A DNA stretch of 12,790 nucleotides from Kordiimonadaceae bacterium (GCA_018699075.1 JABIPV010000140.1:1-12790), one strand, 5' to 3'. Counted from the stretch's first letter, positions 1-8,138 are shown. Numbers and translations are program-made. The notes: generated from the letters alone by a model not told the origin.

Positions 1-153
1 GATGTTTTTATAAAATATTCGTTGAAATAGATGATTTTAGCCAATCGCGGGGTCTGAATCAGTAATAGTTTAGGCCTCAGAAATTAATACACAATCAGTT
101 GGTTGTTCTGAAATAATTTAGAATAATTGGCTTTTTGGGAGGAAATATTAGAT

Positions 154-3060
154 ATGAAAAATTTATTACTCTTATCTGCTAGCTTTTCTACTCTTGCAAT
201 TGCCGCTCCGGCTCTAGCGCAAGATGCTGGACAAGACGCAGATACAATCACAGTTATCGGCTCTCGTGTGGCTGGTCGTACGGCTCTAGAGTCGAACGTA
301 CCTGTTGACGTGATCCAAGCTAGTGAACTTGCTCAAACACCATCTTTCGACATGAAAGATGCTATGAAAGCTGTTTCACCATCATTTGATGCTGAACGTA
401 ACCAAATCTCCGATGGTGCTACATACATGCGTGTGACTCGCCTTCGTGGTCTTAACGCTGGTGAAGTTATCGTTCTACTTAACGGTAAACGTGTTCATCG
501 TAATGCTATTTTGATTGGCGGCTACCAAGCTGCTGACTTGGGTGCATTCTCAATCAACTCTCTGAAATCAGTATCTGTTCTTCGTGATGGTGCTGCTGCT
601 CAGTATGGTGCCGATGCGGTTGCCGGTGTTATTAACTTAACAATGGACGATTCAGAAGGTATTTCAGGTAGTGCACAATACAGTAAGTATTATAAAGGCG
701 ACGGCGCAGCATATACAGTAGCTTCTAAAGTTGGTATCAGTCTTGCTGATCGTGGTTTCTTAACTGTTACTGCAGCTTACTCACATGCTAATCCTACACA
801 ACGTGGTCAAGGCCATAAAGTAGCTCAGTACCATATCGATCAAAAACTTCCTGGTTATGAAAACCTTGATGCTCTGACTGACCGTAAAGTTGGTATTTCT
901 GAAACTACTAACTTCAACATCACTTGGAACGGTGCAATGGAGGTGGGAGAGAATTCTGAGATTTATTTCTTCGGTAACTTCCATAACAAAAACCTTGATG
1001 AGTTCTTTAACTATCGTCCAGCTCTACCAGCATCATATGCTAACACATATGAATCAGCTGCTGATCAAGCAACACGTGTTAGTGCTGCGATTGCTGATGG
1101 TAAAACATTGTGGGATACTACAGGCACAATTGGCGCAACTGAATATGAAGGTAGATTGCTACATAGTATTACACGTACTAAAGTCATGGCTGATAACCTA
1201 AACAACGGTCAAAAGCAAGGTCACAGTTCTGCATTTGATTATACTGGTCAAACAATGGACTCAATGGATGCAAACCTTGGTGTAGCTAACGCTAAACGTT
1301 TCTATCATTTAGCACAAGACGGACCACTTTCTTCGTTCGATCCAACAGGTACTTATACGGATAACACTGCTACTCATGCAGGTGGTGATTTCCATAGAGC
1401 TACAGCTCAAAACGCAGCATTAGCTGCACGTGGTCTAACATATATTGGCTGTACTCCAGCTGACGGTTACCAATGTGCTACTGATGGTGGTTCATTCGAG
1501 CCTAGAAACCTTACAGATAAAAACAATGGTTTCACACCTGACTTCTTGATCTATGGTCAAGATGTTGCTGCATATGCAGGTATTCGTGGTGATTTTGATA
1601 ATGGTATTGGCTATGATCTTTCAGGATCTATCGGTCGTAACCGTATCAACTACTTCGATAACGACACAATCAACGGTTCATTAGGTGCTCCTGTAGCAGC
1701 TGGTGGTGAGTCAATTAACTATGCTGCGGCTCAAACTGACTTCTACGCTGGTTCACTTGTGAACATCGAGCGTTCAGTTGGTCTTGACCTTACATACGAA
1801 GTTGAAACAGATGTTGTTGAAGCTCTTAACATTGCCGCTGGTGCTGAATATCGTTCAGAACAGTATTACAATGTTATGGGTGAAAAAGCATCATGGCAAA
1901 CTGGCCCATTGGTTGATCTTGGTATTGGCTCAAATGGTTTCCAAGGTTATGATCCTGGACAAAAATTCGATGCTAGCCGTCACAACACAGCTCTATATGT
2001 AGATATTGATACTCAAGTTAATGAAGCTCTTAACATTGCTGTTGCAGCACGTTACGAAAACTTCTCTGACTTTGGTGACAACTTCTCATGGAAAATCGCT
2101 GGTCGTTGGCAGGCTGTTGAAGATCTATTAGCCATCCGTGGTGCTGCGTCAACTGGTTTCCATGCTCCATCAATTGGGCAGATCAACCAAATTAACGCTG
2201 GTACAGGTTTTGACCAAGGTAACCAAACTTACTCTGCTAGGTTCCCTGCAAGTCATCCTGCTGGCGTAATTTTTGGTGCTAAGCCACTTACACCAGAACT
2301 AGCTAAGAACATCTCACTTGGTTTCATCTTTACACCAGGCGATAACACCAACATTACTGTTGATGCGTTCCAAATCAAGCTAGCTAACCGTATCAGAACT
2401 TCTAAACAGTTCAAAAGATCATCAGCTGAGAATGCTCCTTTATTCCAGCAAATCGAAGATCTTGGTACTGTGAACGGTGCTGCTGACTTTACCCAAGTTA
2501 ACTTCTTTACAAACTCAATGGATACAACAACAAAAGGCGTAGAAATTGTTGGTACACATAACATTGAATTTGATGACAGTAGCTTGAAATTGGTATTAGC
2601 TTATGCTTACTTACAAACTGACGTAACTAAGTATGATGCGTTTACAACTAACTTAAGAACAGTGTTTAACCAAGGACATGATGTACCGCCGCATAAAGCG
2701 ACATTTACGGCTACATACAACATGGATGCTTGGACAATCACTGGACGTGCTCGTTTTAACGCAACACGTCAGTCTGACCGTGGCTTCGATGCTACAACAG
2801 GACTTGCTAATGGTGGTAACGATGGTAACCGTCGTATCGATTCAAACCCTGGTAAAACGTTCTTCGATCTATCTGTAAACTATGACGTTGATGATCAATT
2901 CTCCATCACTGTTGGTGCAGATAACATCTTTAACACATACCCAACTGAGCAGTTCGATCTTGTTCAGTTCTCAGGTGCAAACGGGTTCCCATACCTGATT
3001 GACCCAGGTTTTGATTATCAAGGTGGTTCTTACTACGCTAAAGTTTCAGCGAAGTTCTAA
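154..3060 (+). CDS. TonB-dependent outer-membrane receptor
   Basis: Predicted outer-membrane active transporter of 968 residues, powered by TonB-ExbBD; the substrate cannot be read from the sequence. The start is the ATG at 154, because a strong GGGAGGA (137-143) precedes it by 10 bases and the protein then opens with a clean signal peptide (residues 1-22, hydrophobic core, cleavage after ALA). A TonB-box-like DTITVIGSR follows at about 30-38. The plug domain spans about 47-165, with LLNGKRV and the typical VLRDGAAAQYGADAVAGVINL. The rest is a beta barrel ending in aromatic phenylalanine (KVSAKF), as outer-membrane proteins do. There is no FecR-type N-terminal signalling extension. A very long loop lies at about 275-460 and contains a C433/C441 pair that could form a disulfide. 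Codon use is strongly biased (CGT, GGT, GCT, AAC), unlike the leftward genes, which suggests high expression. It stands alone, with no transport or regulator gene beside it on this strand. Confidence 0.95.
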   Translation: MKNLLLLSASFSTLAIAAPALAQDAGQDADTITVIGSRVAGRTALESNVPVDVIQASELAQTPSFDMKDAMKAVSPSFDAERNQISDGATYMRVTRLRGLNAGEVIVLLNGKRVHRNAILIGGYQAADLGAFSINSLKSVSVLRDGAAAQYGADAVAGVINLTMDDSEGISGSAQYSKYYKGDGAAYTVASKVGISLADRGFLTVTAAYSHANPTQRGQGHKVAQYHIDQKLPGYENLDALTDRKVGISETTNFNITWNGAMEVGENSEIYFFGNFHNKNLDEFFNYRPALPASYANTYESAADQATRVSAAIADGKTLWDTTGTIGATEYEGRLLHSITRTKVMADNLNNGQKQGHSSAFDYTGQTMDSMDANLGVANAKRFYHLAQDGPLSSFDPTGTYTDNTATHAGGDFHRATAQNAALAARGLTYIGCTPADGYQCATDGGSFEPRNLTDKNNGFTPDFLIYGQDVAAYAGIRGDFDNGIGYDLSGSIGRNRINYFDNDTINGSLGAPVAAGGESINYAAAQTDFYAGSLVNIERSVGLDLTYEVETDVVEALNIAAGAEYRSEQYYNVMGEKASWQTGPLVDLGIGSNGFQGYDPGQKFDASRHNTALYVDIDTQVNEALNIAVAARYENFSDFGDNFSWKIAGRWQAVEDLLAIRGAASTGFHAPSIGQINQINAGTGFDQGNQTYSARFPASHPAGVIFGAKPLTPELAKNISLGFIFTPGDNTNITVDAFQIKLANRIRTSKQFKRSSAENAPLFQQIEDLGTVNGAADFTQVNFFTNSMDTTTKGVEIVGTHNIEFDDSSLKLVLAYAYLQTDVTKYDAFTTNLRTVFNQGHDVPPHKATFTATYNMDAWTITGRARFNATRQSDRGFDATTGLANGGNDGNRRIDSNPGKTFFDLSVNYDVDDQFSITVGADNIFNTYPTEQFDLVQFSGANGFPYLIDPGFDYQGGSYYAKVSAKF

Positions 3061-3071
3061 TCATTTAGAAG

Positions 3072-3095
3072 TGTGAGTAACTTCGGTTACTCACA
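3072..3095 (+). terminator. First hairpin after receptor gene, UUCG tetraloop
   Basis: A perfect 10-base-pair stem (TGTGAGTAAC at 3072-3081 with GTTACTCACA at 3086-3095) is closed by a C(UUCG)G tetraloop, an exceptionally stable RNA loop. It begins 12 bases after the receptor stop codon. It is followed only by TTTTG, so alone it would be a weak intrinsic terminator. It could instead protect the 3' end of the receptor mRNA or act together with the second hairpin. Confidence 0.75.
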
Positions 3096-3114
3096 TTTTG
3101 ATAGCTATAAAATT

Positions 3115-3149
3115 AACCCCTCATCTCTTCGGAAGTGAGGGGTTTTTTT
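3115..3149 (+). terminator. Rho-independent terminator, possibly bidirectional
   Basis: AACCCCTCA (3115-3123) pairs with TGAGGGGTT (3136-3144). The upper part closes on a second C(UUCG)G loop (3127-3132) with one mismatch, and a run of T (3143-3149) follows the stem. This is a classical intrinsic terminator for the rightward receptor gene. Read leftward, the same stem is followed by TTAATTTT, so it may also end the convergent sppA-to-ankyrin transcript, whose last stop codon is 34 bases away. Confidence 0.9.
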
Positions 3150-3182
3150 ATTGCAGAAGTTTATAATAAAAGAAGATGTTTA

Positions 3183-3806
3183 TTATTGATTGCCTGATAA
3201 CTTTGCAAAGTCTGCTGCCGTACGGCCATCATCAGATTTTAAATCCCTGTCCGCACCGCCTTCAATCAATAATTCAATGATTTCGTCATCACCAAGTGCA
3301 CTTGCCGACATCAGTGGTGTAAAACCACCCATCATTCGCATATTTAAATCCGGTTTAAAAGGAAGCAATACTTTTACCACTTTCAGATGACAACTGGCTA
3401 CAGCACTTTGCAAAGCCGTGAGGTCACTTCCGTTCATGGCAATTTTATCAATATCCGCACCGTTATCAAGAAGAAGCTGCGCCACATCCGCCTGACCAAA
3501 ATAACTAGCAACATGTAAGGCTGTAAAGCCATCACCGCTAAATTCATGAACAACTTTTGCGTCGGTCGCGAGAATATGTGAAATTTGACCTACCCCACCA
3601 AGAGCAGCCAAATCATATATATCCAGTTCAGGTTCATATGAAAGCAGAGCTTCTGTTATTTGAGGTTTATCAATATATAAGGAAAAGAGTACCGCGGACA
3701 TACCGTCATTACTTCGACATGAGGCAAGTGAGACATCCTTTTCTATAATTTTCTTTAATGCATCAACGTCAGCAACATCAATGGCTTTAAAAACATCATC
3801 GCGCAT
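3183..3806 (-). CDS. Ankyrin-repeat protein
   Basis: A 207-residue cytoplasmic protein without signal peptide or membrane segment. It consists almost entirely of ankyrin repeats. The clearest are at residues 92-121 (DGFTALHVASYFGQADVAQL, then LLDNGADID), about 128-157 (LTALQSAVAS, then VVKVLL) and 160-190 (GGFTPLMSASALGDDEIIEL, then EGGADRDLKS). A more diverged repeat is at about 34-63, with helical remnants at the N-terminus and a capping half-repeat (DDGRTAADFAKL) at 192-203. Ankyrin repeats bind partner proteins; no catalytic domain is present, so the specific role is unknown. The ATG lies 3 bases after the rnhA stop codon, with AAGG 11 bases upstream inside the rnhA end, so it is the last gene of the ispH-thrB-rnhA operon and probably translationally coupled. 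Base composition matches its neighbours, which gives no sign of recent transfer. Confidence 0.9.
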   Translation of the reverse strand: MRDDVFKAIDVADVDALKKIIEKDVSLASCRSNDGMSAVLFSLYIDKPQITEALLSYEPELDIYDLAALGGVGQISHILATDAKVVHEFSGDGFTALHVASYFGQADVAQLLLDNGADIDKIAMNGSDLTALQSAVASCHLKVVKVLLPFKPDLNMRMMGGFTPLMSASALGDDEIIELLIEGGADRDLKSDDGRTAADFAKLSGNQ

Positions 3807-3809
3807 TAT

Positions 3810-4250
3810 TTAAAGTACCTTATAATTATTGAGACCCATATTGGCCAGTTCATCTGCGCGTTCGTTTCCTTCATCGCCGCTATGGCCTTTTACCCAACAC
3901 CATGAAATATCATGTCTTTTTACCGCTTGATCAAGGGCTTGCCATAGGTCTGCATTTTTAACCGGCTTTTTTGCTGCCGTGCGCCAACCGTTTTTCTTCC
4001 AATTTTCTATCCACTTGGTAATACCGTCTTTAACGTAAGTACTATCCGTATGAAGTGTCACAGCGCAAGATTTCTTTAACGCGTTTAAGGCTTCGATTGC
4101 GGCGGTGAGTTCCATGCGATTATTGGTGGTTTCAAACGCACCTTCCATGATTTCTTTTTGATGGTCATCATATATAAGTAACGCCCCCCAACCGCCGGGT
4201 CCCGGGTTGCCAGAACAGGCACCATCCGTATAAATTATAATTTTTTTCAT
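3810..4250 (-). CDS. rnhA: Ribonuclease HI
   Basis: Degrades the RNA strand of RNA/DNA hybrids (R-loops, Okazaki primers) in the cytoplasm. The protein has 146 residues, close to the 155 of E. coli RNase HI. The four metal-binding carboxylates are visible with a one-residue offset from E. coli: D9 (YTDGACSGNPGPGGWG), E47 (NNRMELTA), D69 (LHTDSTYV) and D133 (NERADELA). H123 in VKGHSG is the flexible catalytic histidine. The basic handle region (about 80-100, WIENWKKNGWR) typical of proteobacterial RNase HI is present. The ATG lies 2 bases after the thrB stop codon, so the two genes are almost certainly cotranscribed. Pairing of rnhA with thrB is a common alphaproteobacterial arrangement. Confidence 0.98.
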   Translation of the reverse strand: MKKIIIYTDGACSGNPGPGGWGALLIYDDHQKEIMEGAFETTNNRMELTAAIEALNALKKSCAVTLHTDSTYVKDGITKWIENWKKNGWRTAAKKPVKNADLWQALDQAVKRHDISWCWVKGHSGDEGNERADELANMGLNNYKVL

Positions 4251-4252
4251 GA

Positions 4253-5218
4253 TTATTTATCCACACCGTAATCAGAAACAGAGTTTATATTTTGATGAAA
4301 TTTTAACATACTAAGATATTCAAGCGGGTCTTTGGTTTTCACGAGCGCCCCTTCAACACGGTTTAGCCAATCATACAAACGGGTCAGCAAAAAGCGAATT
4401 GAGGCACCCCGACATAAAAGCGGTAAAGCACTGAGCTCCTCATCACTTAACTTTCTGATTTGATTATACCCTTTGATAATAGCGGAGGCTTTTTTCTTAT
4501 CAAAAGACTTCCCCTTTTCAAAACACCATGAATTTATACACACAGCGACATCATAGACAAGCATATCATTGCAGGCGAAATAATAATCAATTAAGCCCGA
4601 AAGCTGGTTATTTAAAAAGAAGACATTATCGGGGAAAAGATCTGCGTGTATAATTCCGCTAGGAAGATTGTTTGGCCAATTTTGTTTTAAAATATCCATT
4701 TCAGAATGAATTATTTCACTTAAACCCAGCAGACATTCATCAGCACGCGCCTCACAAGAGGCCGCCAGTTTAATCCAGCCTTCTAAGGAGAGATCATTAG
4801 GACGTGATAAGGTAAAGTCCTCTACAGCTAGATGCATTTGGGCAAGTGCTTTGCCGAGTTGTTCACAATTCTGTACGGTCGGATCACTAATGGATAATCC
4901 ATCGAGAAAACTAATGAGTGCGGCTGGTCGACCACATAACTCTTTCAAAATATTACCGTTTTTATCTTCTATTGGCGTTGCGCAATTAATCCCTTTATGG
5001 GCAAGATGATCCATTAATCCAAGAAAAAATGGCAAATCATCCGCATCAACACGTTTTTCATAAAGGGTGAGAATAAAATTACTCTGCGTGGTTGAAAGTA
5101 AATAATTTGAGTTTTCAACCCCTTCAGCAATCCCTTTAAAAGAGACCACTTCACCCACATCATATTCCGAAATGAACGCGGCAATATCATCGGCACTAAC
5201 GATTGTGTATACGGCCAC
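4253..5218 (-). CDS. thrB: Homoserine kinase (APH-fold type)
   Basis: Phosphorylates L-homoserine to O-phosphohomoserine in threonine synthesis. At 321 residues it belongs to the aminoglycoside-phosphotransferase-like ThrB/HomK family found in alphaproteobacteria and pseudomonads, not the GHMP-type enzyme of E. coli. Visible motifs are the nucleotide-binding N-lobe loop (GVENSNYLL, 33-41), the catalytic HADLFPDN (H191, D193, N198) and the metal-binding LIDYYFACND (D211), followed by VYDVAVCINSWCF, which is characteristic of this subfamily. The start is a GTG at 5216-5218: it lies 2 bases after the ispH stop codon and 9 bases from an AAGGA (5232-5228) inside the end of ispH. This is consistent with tight translational coupling between the two genes. 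Confidence 0.96.
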   Translation of the reverse strand: MAVYTIVSADDIAAFISEYDVGEVVSFKGIAEGVENSNYLLSTTQSNFILTLYEKRVDADDLPFFLGLMDHLAHKGINCATPIEDKNGNILKELCGRPAALISFLDGLSISDPTVQNCEQLGKALAQMHLAVEDFTLSRPNDLSLEGWIKLAASCEARADECLLGLSEIIHSEMDILKQNWPNNLPSGIIHADLFPDNVFFLNNQLSGLIDYYFACNDMLVYDVAVCINSWCFEKGKSFDKKKASAIIKGYNQIRKLSDEELSALPLLCRGASIRFLLTRLYDWLNRVEGALVKTKDPLEYLSMLKFHQNINSVSDYGVDK

Positions 5219-5220
5219 GG

Positions 5221-6168
5221 CTAATCATCCTTCAATAATATGGCTGGAACTTTAAATGTCACATTTTCTTCTGTAGTTAAAACCTGTTCCATGGAAATAT
5301 CAAATCGTTTTTTAAAAGTTTCAATGACTTCTTCTACTAATATTTCAGGCGCGGATGCTCCGGCGGATATTCCCACAGTTTTTACACCTTTAAACCAATC
5401 CCATTTTATTTCAGAGGCGCGCTGAATTAACATTGAACGACAGCCCCCTTTTTGAGCCACTTCCACAAGTCGCCGCGAGTTTGAACTATTGGGTGCACCG
5501 ATAATCAAGACCACCTCTACCTTTTCAGCTAATGCTTTTACGGCATTCTGCCTATTAGTTGTTGCATAACAGATGTCTTCTTTCTTCGGATCTTTTATTG
5601 AAGGAAATTTATTTTTTAGCGCCGCAATGATTTCTGAAGTATCATCCAGTGACAACGTGGTTTGTGTAATGTAGGCAACGTTGTCTGAACTATCCAATTC
5701 AAGCTTATCAACATCTTCTGGGCCTTCCACTAAATGAATTGCCCCTTGCTCAAGTTGCCCCATTGTACCGATCACTTCTGGATGACCTTTATGGCCGATC
5801 ATGATAATTTGTGCCCCTTGGCGGTCATATCGTTCTGCTTCACGGTGAACCTTGCTTACCAGTGGACAAGTGGCATCAATATAAAGCATTTCGCGACTAA
5901 TCGCTTCGTTTGGTACTGATTTAGGCACACCGTGCGCCGAGAAAACCACTGGTTTATCAGAAGGCACTTCATGAAGTTCATCGACAAAGATCGCCCCCCT
6001 ATTAACTAGTCCTTCAACAACATATTTATTATGAACAATTTCATGGCGCACATAGACGGGCGCACCATATTTTTCCAAAGCCATTTCAACGATGTTAATC
6101 GCCCGGTCTACACCCGCACAAAAGCCACGGGGGTTGGCGATGTATAAATTCATATTTTTATCAGTCAT
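5221..6168 (-). CDS. ispH: 4-hydroxy-3-methylbut-2-enyl diphosphate reductase
   Basis: Last enzyme of the MEP (non-mevalonate) pathway; an iron-sulfur enzyme that reduces HMBPP to isopentenyl and dimethylallyl diphosphate. The three cluster-ligating cysteines are C17 (NPRGFCAGVDRA), C101 (DATCPLV) and C200 (DICYATTNRQ). Substrate-binding and catalytic residues are also present: H46 (EIVHNKYV), H129 and the proton-relay E131 (GHKGHPEVIGTMGQ), TQTTLS at 168-173 and the phosphate-binding GAPNSSNSRRL at 225-234. The length of 315 residues is normal. The ATG at 6168 has no clear Shine-Dalgarno. The ATG at residue 6 (6153-6151, protein beginning MNLYIANPRGF) matches the usual family N-terminus equally well. 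First gene of the tightly packed ispH-thrB-rnhA-ankyrin cluster. Confidence 0.98.
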   Translation of the reverse strand: MTDKNMNLYIANPRGFCAGVDRAINIVEMALEKYGAPVYVRHEIVHNKYVVEGLVNRGAIFVDELHEVPSDKPVVFSAHGVPKSVPNEAISREMLYIDATCPLVSKVHREAERYDRQGAQIIMIGHKGHPEVIGTMGQLEQGAIHLVEGPEDVDKLELDSSDNVAYITQTTLSLDDTSEIIAALKNKFPSIKDPKKEDICYATTNRQNAVKALAEKVEVVLIIGAPNSSNSRRLVEVAQKGGCRSMLIQRASEIKWDWFKGVKTVGISAGASAPEILVEEVIETFKKRFDISMEQVLTTEENVTFKVPAILLKDD

Positions 6169-6176
6169 AAGATGAT

Positions 6177-6204
6177 CTTATACACATTAATTAATAAAAT
6201 TCAA
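6177..6204 (-). promoter_or_regulatory. Candidate promoter for the ispH cluster
   Basis: In the 46-base gap between sppA and ispH the leftward strand reads TTGAAT (6204-6199), a 16-base AT-rich spacer, then TATAAG (6182-6177). This resembles a sigma-70 promoter. It would start transcription around 6170, almost on the ispH ATG, implying a nearly leaderless message or translation from the internal ATG at 6153. The match could be chance in AT-rich DNA. Confidence 0.35.
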
Positions 6205-6214
6205 ACGCACTAAA

Positions 6215-8065
6215 TCAATATTGTGGATTTAATCCACCCACGCAATTGACACATAACACATAGGCATGCTGCGGATCATTCATGATTGAAAATATTGAGA
6301 GTTTCTCAGTAATTTTTTTCATTAGCACTTGTTCTGGTCTTTCACTAAAACTACGCGCTAAATTTGCCATCTGTCCTTGGTTTTCAAAAAATTTGGCTAT
6401 TAACTGCATTTGAAATGGTACTTTATCTTCCCAATGCCTAACTTTATAATTCTCTAGTTTCGCCATGGTCGCTGCCGAATTAATAGCCTGATCAATATTG
6501 CCAAGATGATCGACAAGGCCGATCTCTTTTGCTTTTAAACCCGTCCATACGCGTCCTTGAGCAATTTCATTAACATCGCTGGTCGTCATATTGCGCCCTT
6601 CCGCAACAATATTCAAAAACCTTTGATAGCCATTTTCGATATTACTTTGGATGATATTTTTTAATTTTTGCGGTAAGGGTTTATATAGTGGTGCTGAAGA
6701 AAGCGATGTGGTTCCGACACCATCAGTAGTGATGCCAATAGCCGCCAAAGTACCTTCAATATTCGGTATAGCGCCGAATATGCCAATTGAACCAGTAATA
6801 GTCGTCGGACTTGCCCAGATTTCATCGGCGTTTGCAGAAATCCAATAACCGCCGGATGCTGCTACGGATGCAAATGATGCTATAATAGGTTTTCCAGCCT
6901 TTTTTAATAGAAGTACTTCTTGGCGAATGAGTTCAGATGCAAAAGCACTTCCCCCCGGACTATCGACGCGAAGAACCACCGCTTTCACATTTTTATCAAG
7001 CCGTGCTCCACGAAGCTGCCTTGAAAGCGTATCGCCACCAACTGTTCCTTGAGGCATATTTCCATCCATTATGGCGCCACTAGCGTAAACTACGGCAACA
7101 ATATTTTTACCCCGTTCTAAATCACCCATATCAAATTTCGATGCTAAATAATCTGCAAAGTTAATTTGGTTTATCTCTTTCTTGCCGTTGCCTTTTCCAA
7201 CCAGGCTTTGCAAATATTCCACCCATTCCGCTCTGGTCTTAAGGCCATCAACAAGTGAATTTTCAAGTGCAAGTTTACCGAAATCACCACCCAAATTGAT
7301 GATTAATTGATCCGCGTTTTCAATCCCGTCTCTAATGACATTTTCTTCTAAATTTCTTTGTTTAGAAATTTCTGAAATATATTGATCCCATAAACCTCCA
7401 TATAGCTCGAGACTGGCTAATCGAGCTTCGTCTGACATGTCACTGCGAATGAAAGGTTCCATCGCCGATTTAAATTTACCAACTCTGAAAAGCTGAACTT
7501 CGGCTTTAACTTTTTCTAAAAAGCCCTGATAATAATTTTGGTAAGATCCATAACCATATAAAAGTACAGAACCTTGCGGGTGCATGTATATCTCATCAGA
7601 AAAACTACTTAATAAATATGCTGACTGACTATAAAGGCTGCCATACGAAATGACTTTTTTACCGCTTTGCTTAAATTCTGTAATTTTTTCACCAATATAA
7701 TGAAGCTTTGAAGGATATGCCCCTGCAAAATTCTTAAAATCCAGAACCAGAACTTTTATGTCATCATCTATTGCCGCAAGCTCAAGTGCTTTTGTCACAT
7801 CCCGCAAACGGGTGTTTGAGCCAATTTTACCAGCTAATAGTTGTTCATATGGATCACTACTGAAAGTTTCTTGCTCTACAATTAGACCTTTAAAATTGAG
7901 AACTAAGGCGCTGTTTTTTACTTTAAACTCATTATCGGACGAATCAATAAACATGCTTTCAAATATAATGCCCGAAAAAAGAAGTAAAATTATTAGAAAA
8001 AGAAATGTTCCCACAAAAGATTGTATCTTTTGAATAAATTTCCAAAACGATTTTATAAAACCCAT
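6215..8065 (-). CDS. sppA: Signal peptide peptidase SppA, 67-kDa type
   Basis: Membrane-anchored serine protease that degrades cleaved signal peptides at the periplasmic face. The 616-residue length and two tandem S49/Clp-fold domains identify the long E. coli-type enzyme. There is one N-terminal membrane segment (about 16-39, rich in L, I and F) after a short basic tail. The N-domain supplies the general-base lysine, K199 (RVGKFKSAMEPFIRSDMS), equivalent to E. coli K209. The C-domain supplies the nucleophile, S404 (SVAASGGYWIS), equivalent to E. coli S409, after the VDSPGGSAFASELIRQE segment at 368-383. The ATG at 8065 is preceded by GAGAGG at good spacing. The only two cysteines form a CxxC (C605, C608) near the C-terminus. 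It lies upstream of ispH on the same strand, with a 46-base gap, and is divergent from the gcv operon. Confidence 0.96.
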   Translation of the reverse strand: MGFIKSFWKFIQKIQSFVGTFLFLIILLLFSGIIFESMFIDSSDNEFKVKNSALVLNFKGLIVEQETFSSDPYEQLLAGKIGSNTRLRDVTKALELAAIDDDIKVLVLDFKNFAGAYPSKLHYIGEKITEFKQSGKKVISYGSLYSQSAYLLSSFSDEIYMHPQGSVLLYGYGSYQNYYQGFLEKVKAEVQLFRVGKFKSAMEPFIRSDMSDEARLASLELYGGLWDQYISEISKQRNLEENVIRDGIENADQLIINLGGDFGKLALENSLVDGLKTRAEWVEYLQSLVGKGNGKKEINQINFADYLASKFDMGDLERGKNIVAVVYASGAIMDGNMPQGTVGGDTLSRQLRGARLDKNVKAVVLRVDSPGGSAFASELIRQEVLLLKKAGKPIIASFASVAASGGYWISANADEIWASPTTITGSIGIFGAIPNIEGTLAAIGITTDGVGTTSLSSAPLYKPLPQKLKNIIQSNIENGYQRFLNIVAEGRNMTTSDVNEIAQGRVWTGLKAKEIGLVDHLGNIDQAINSAATMAKLENYKVRHWEDKVPFQMQLIAKFFENQGQMANLARSFSERPEQVLMKKITEKLSIFSIMNDPQHAYVLCVNCVGGLNPQY

Positions 8066-8109
8066 CTAAGCCTCTCAGTAATAATTTTCTATCTAAAACA
8101 ACCTATTAC

Positions 8110-8138
8110 ATTGTGACTTTATAAACACTTAATATCAA
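8110..8138 (-). promoter_or_regulatory. Weak candidate promoter for sppA
   Basis: On the leftward strand TTGATA (8138-8133) is followed after 17 bases by CACAAT (8115-8110). The -35 match is fair and the -10 match poor. It would give a leader of about 40 bases with the GAGAGG ribosome binding site. It is offered only because sppA must have a promoter in this divergent region and no better match was seen. Confidence 0.25.

Noticed and set aside
106..126. AT-rich imperfect palindrome (TTCTGAAATAATTTAGAA) before the receptor, considered as an iron-regulator box
   Set aside because: It does not match a Fur, Irr or RirA consensus well enough, and AT-rich DNA gives such matches by chance.
127..153. 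TTG start that would add nine residues to the receptor
   Set aside because: It would place the GGGAGGA ribosome site inside the coding region and put nine residues ahead of a clean signal peptide. The ATG at 154 fits both features.
2253..2564. Leftward 103-codon open frame inside the receptor gene
   Set aside because: It lies antisense to a strongly conserved barrel region, resembles no family I know and has no convincing ribosome site; it is a by-product of the biased codons of the receptor.
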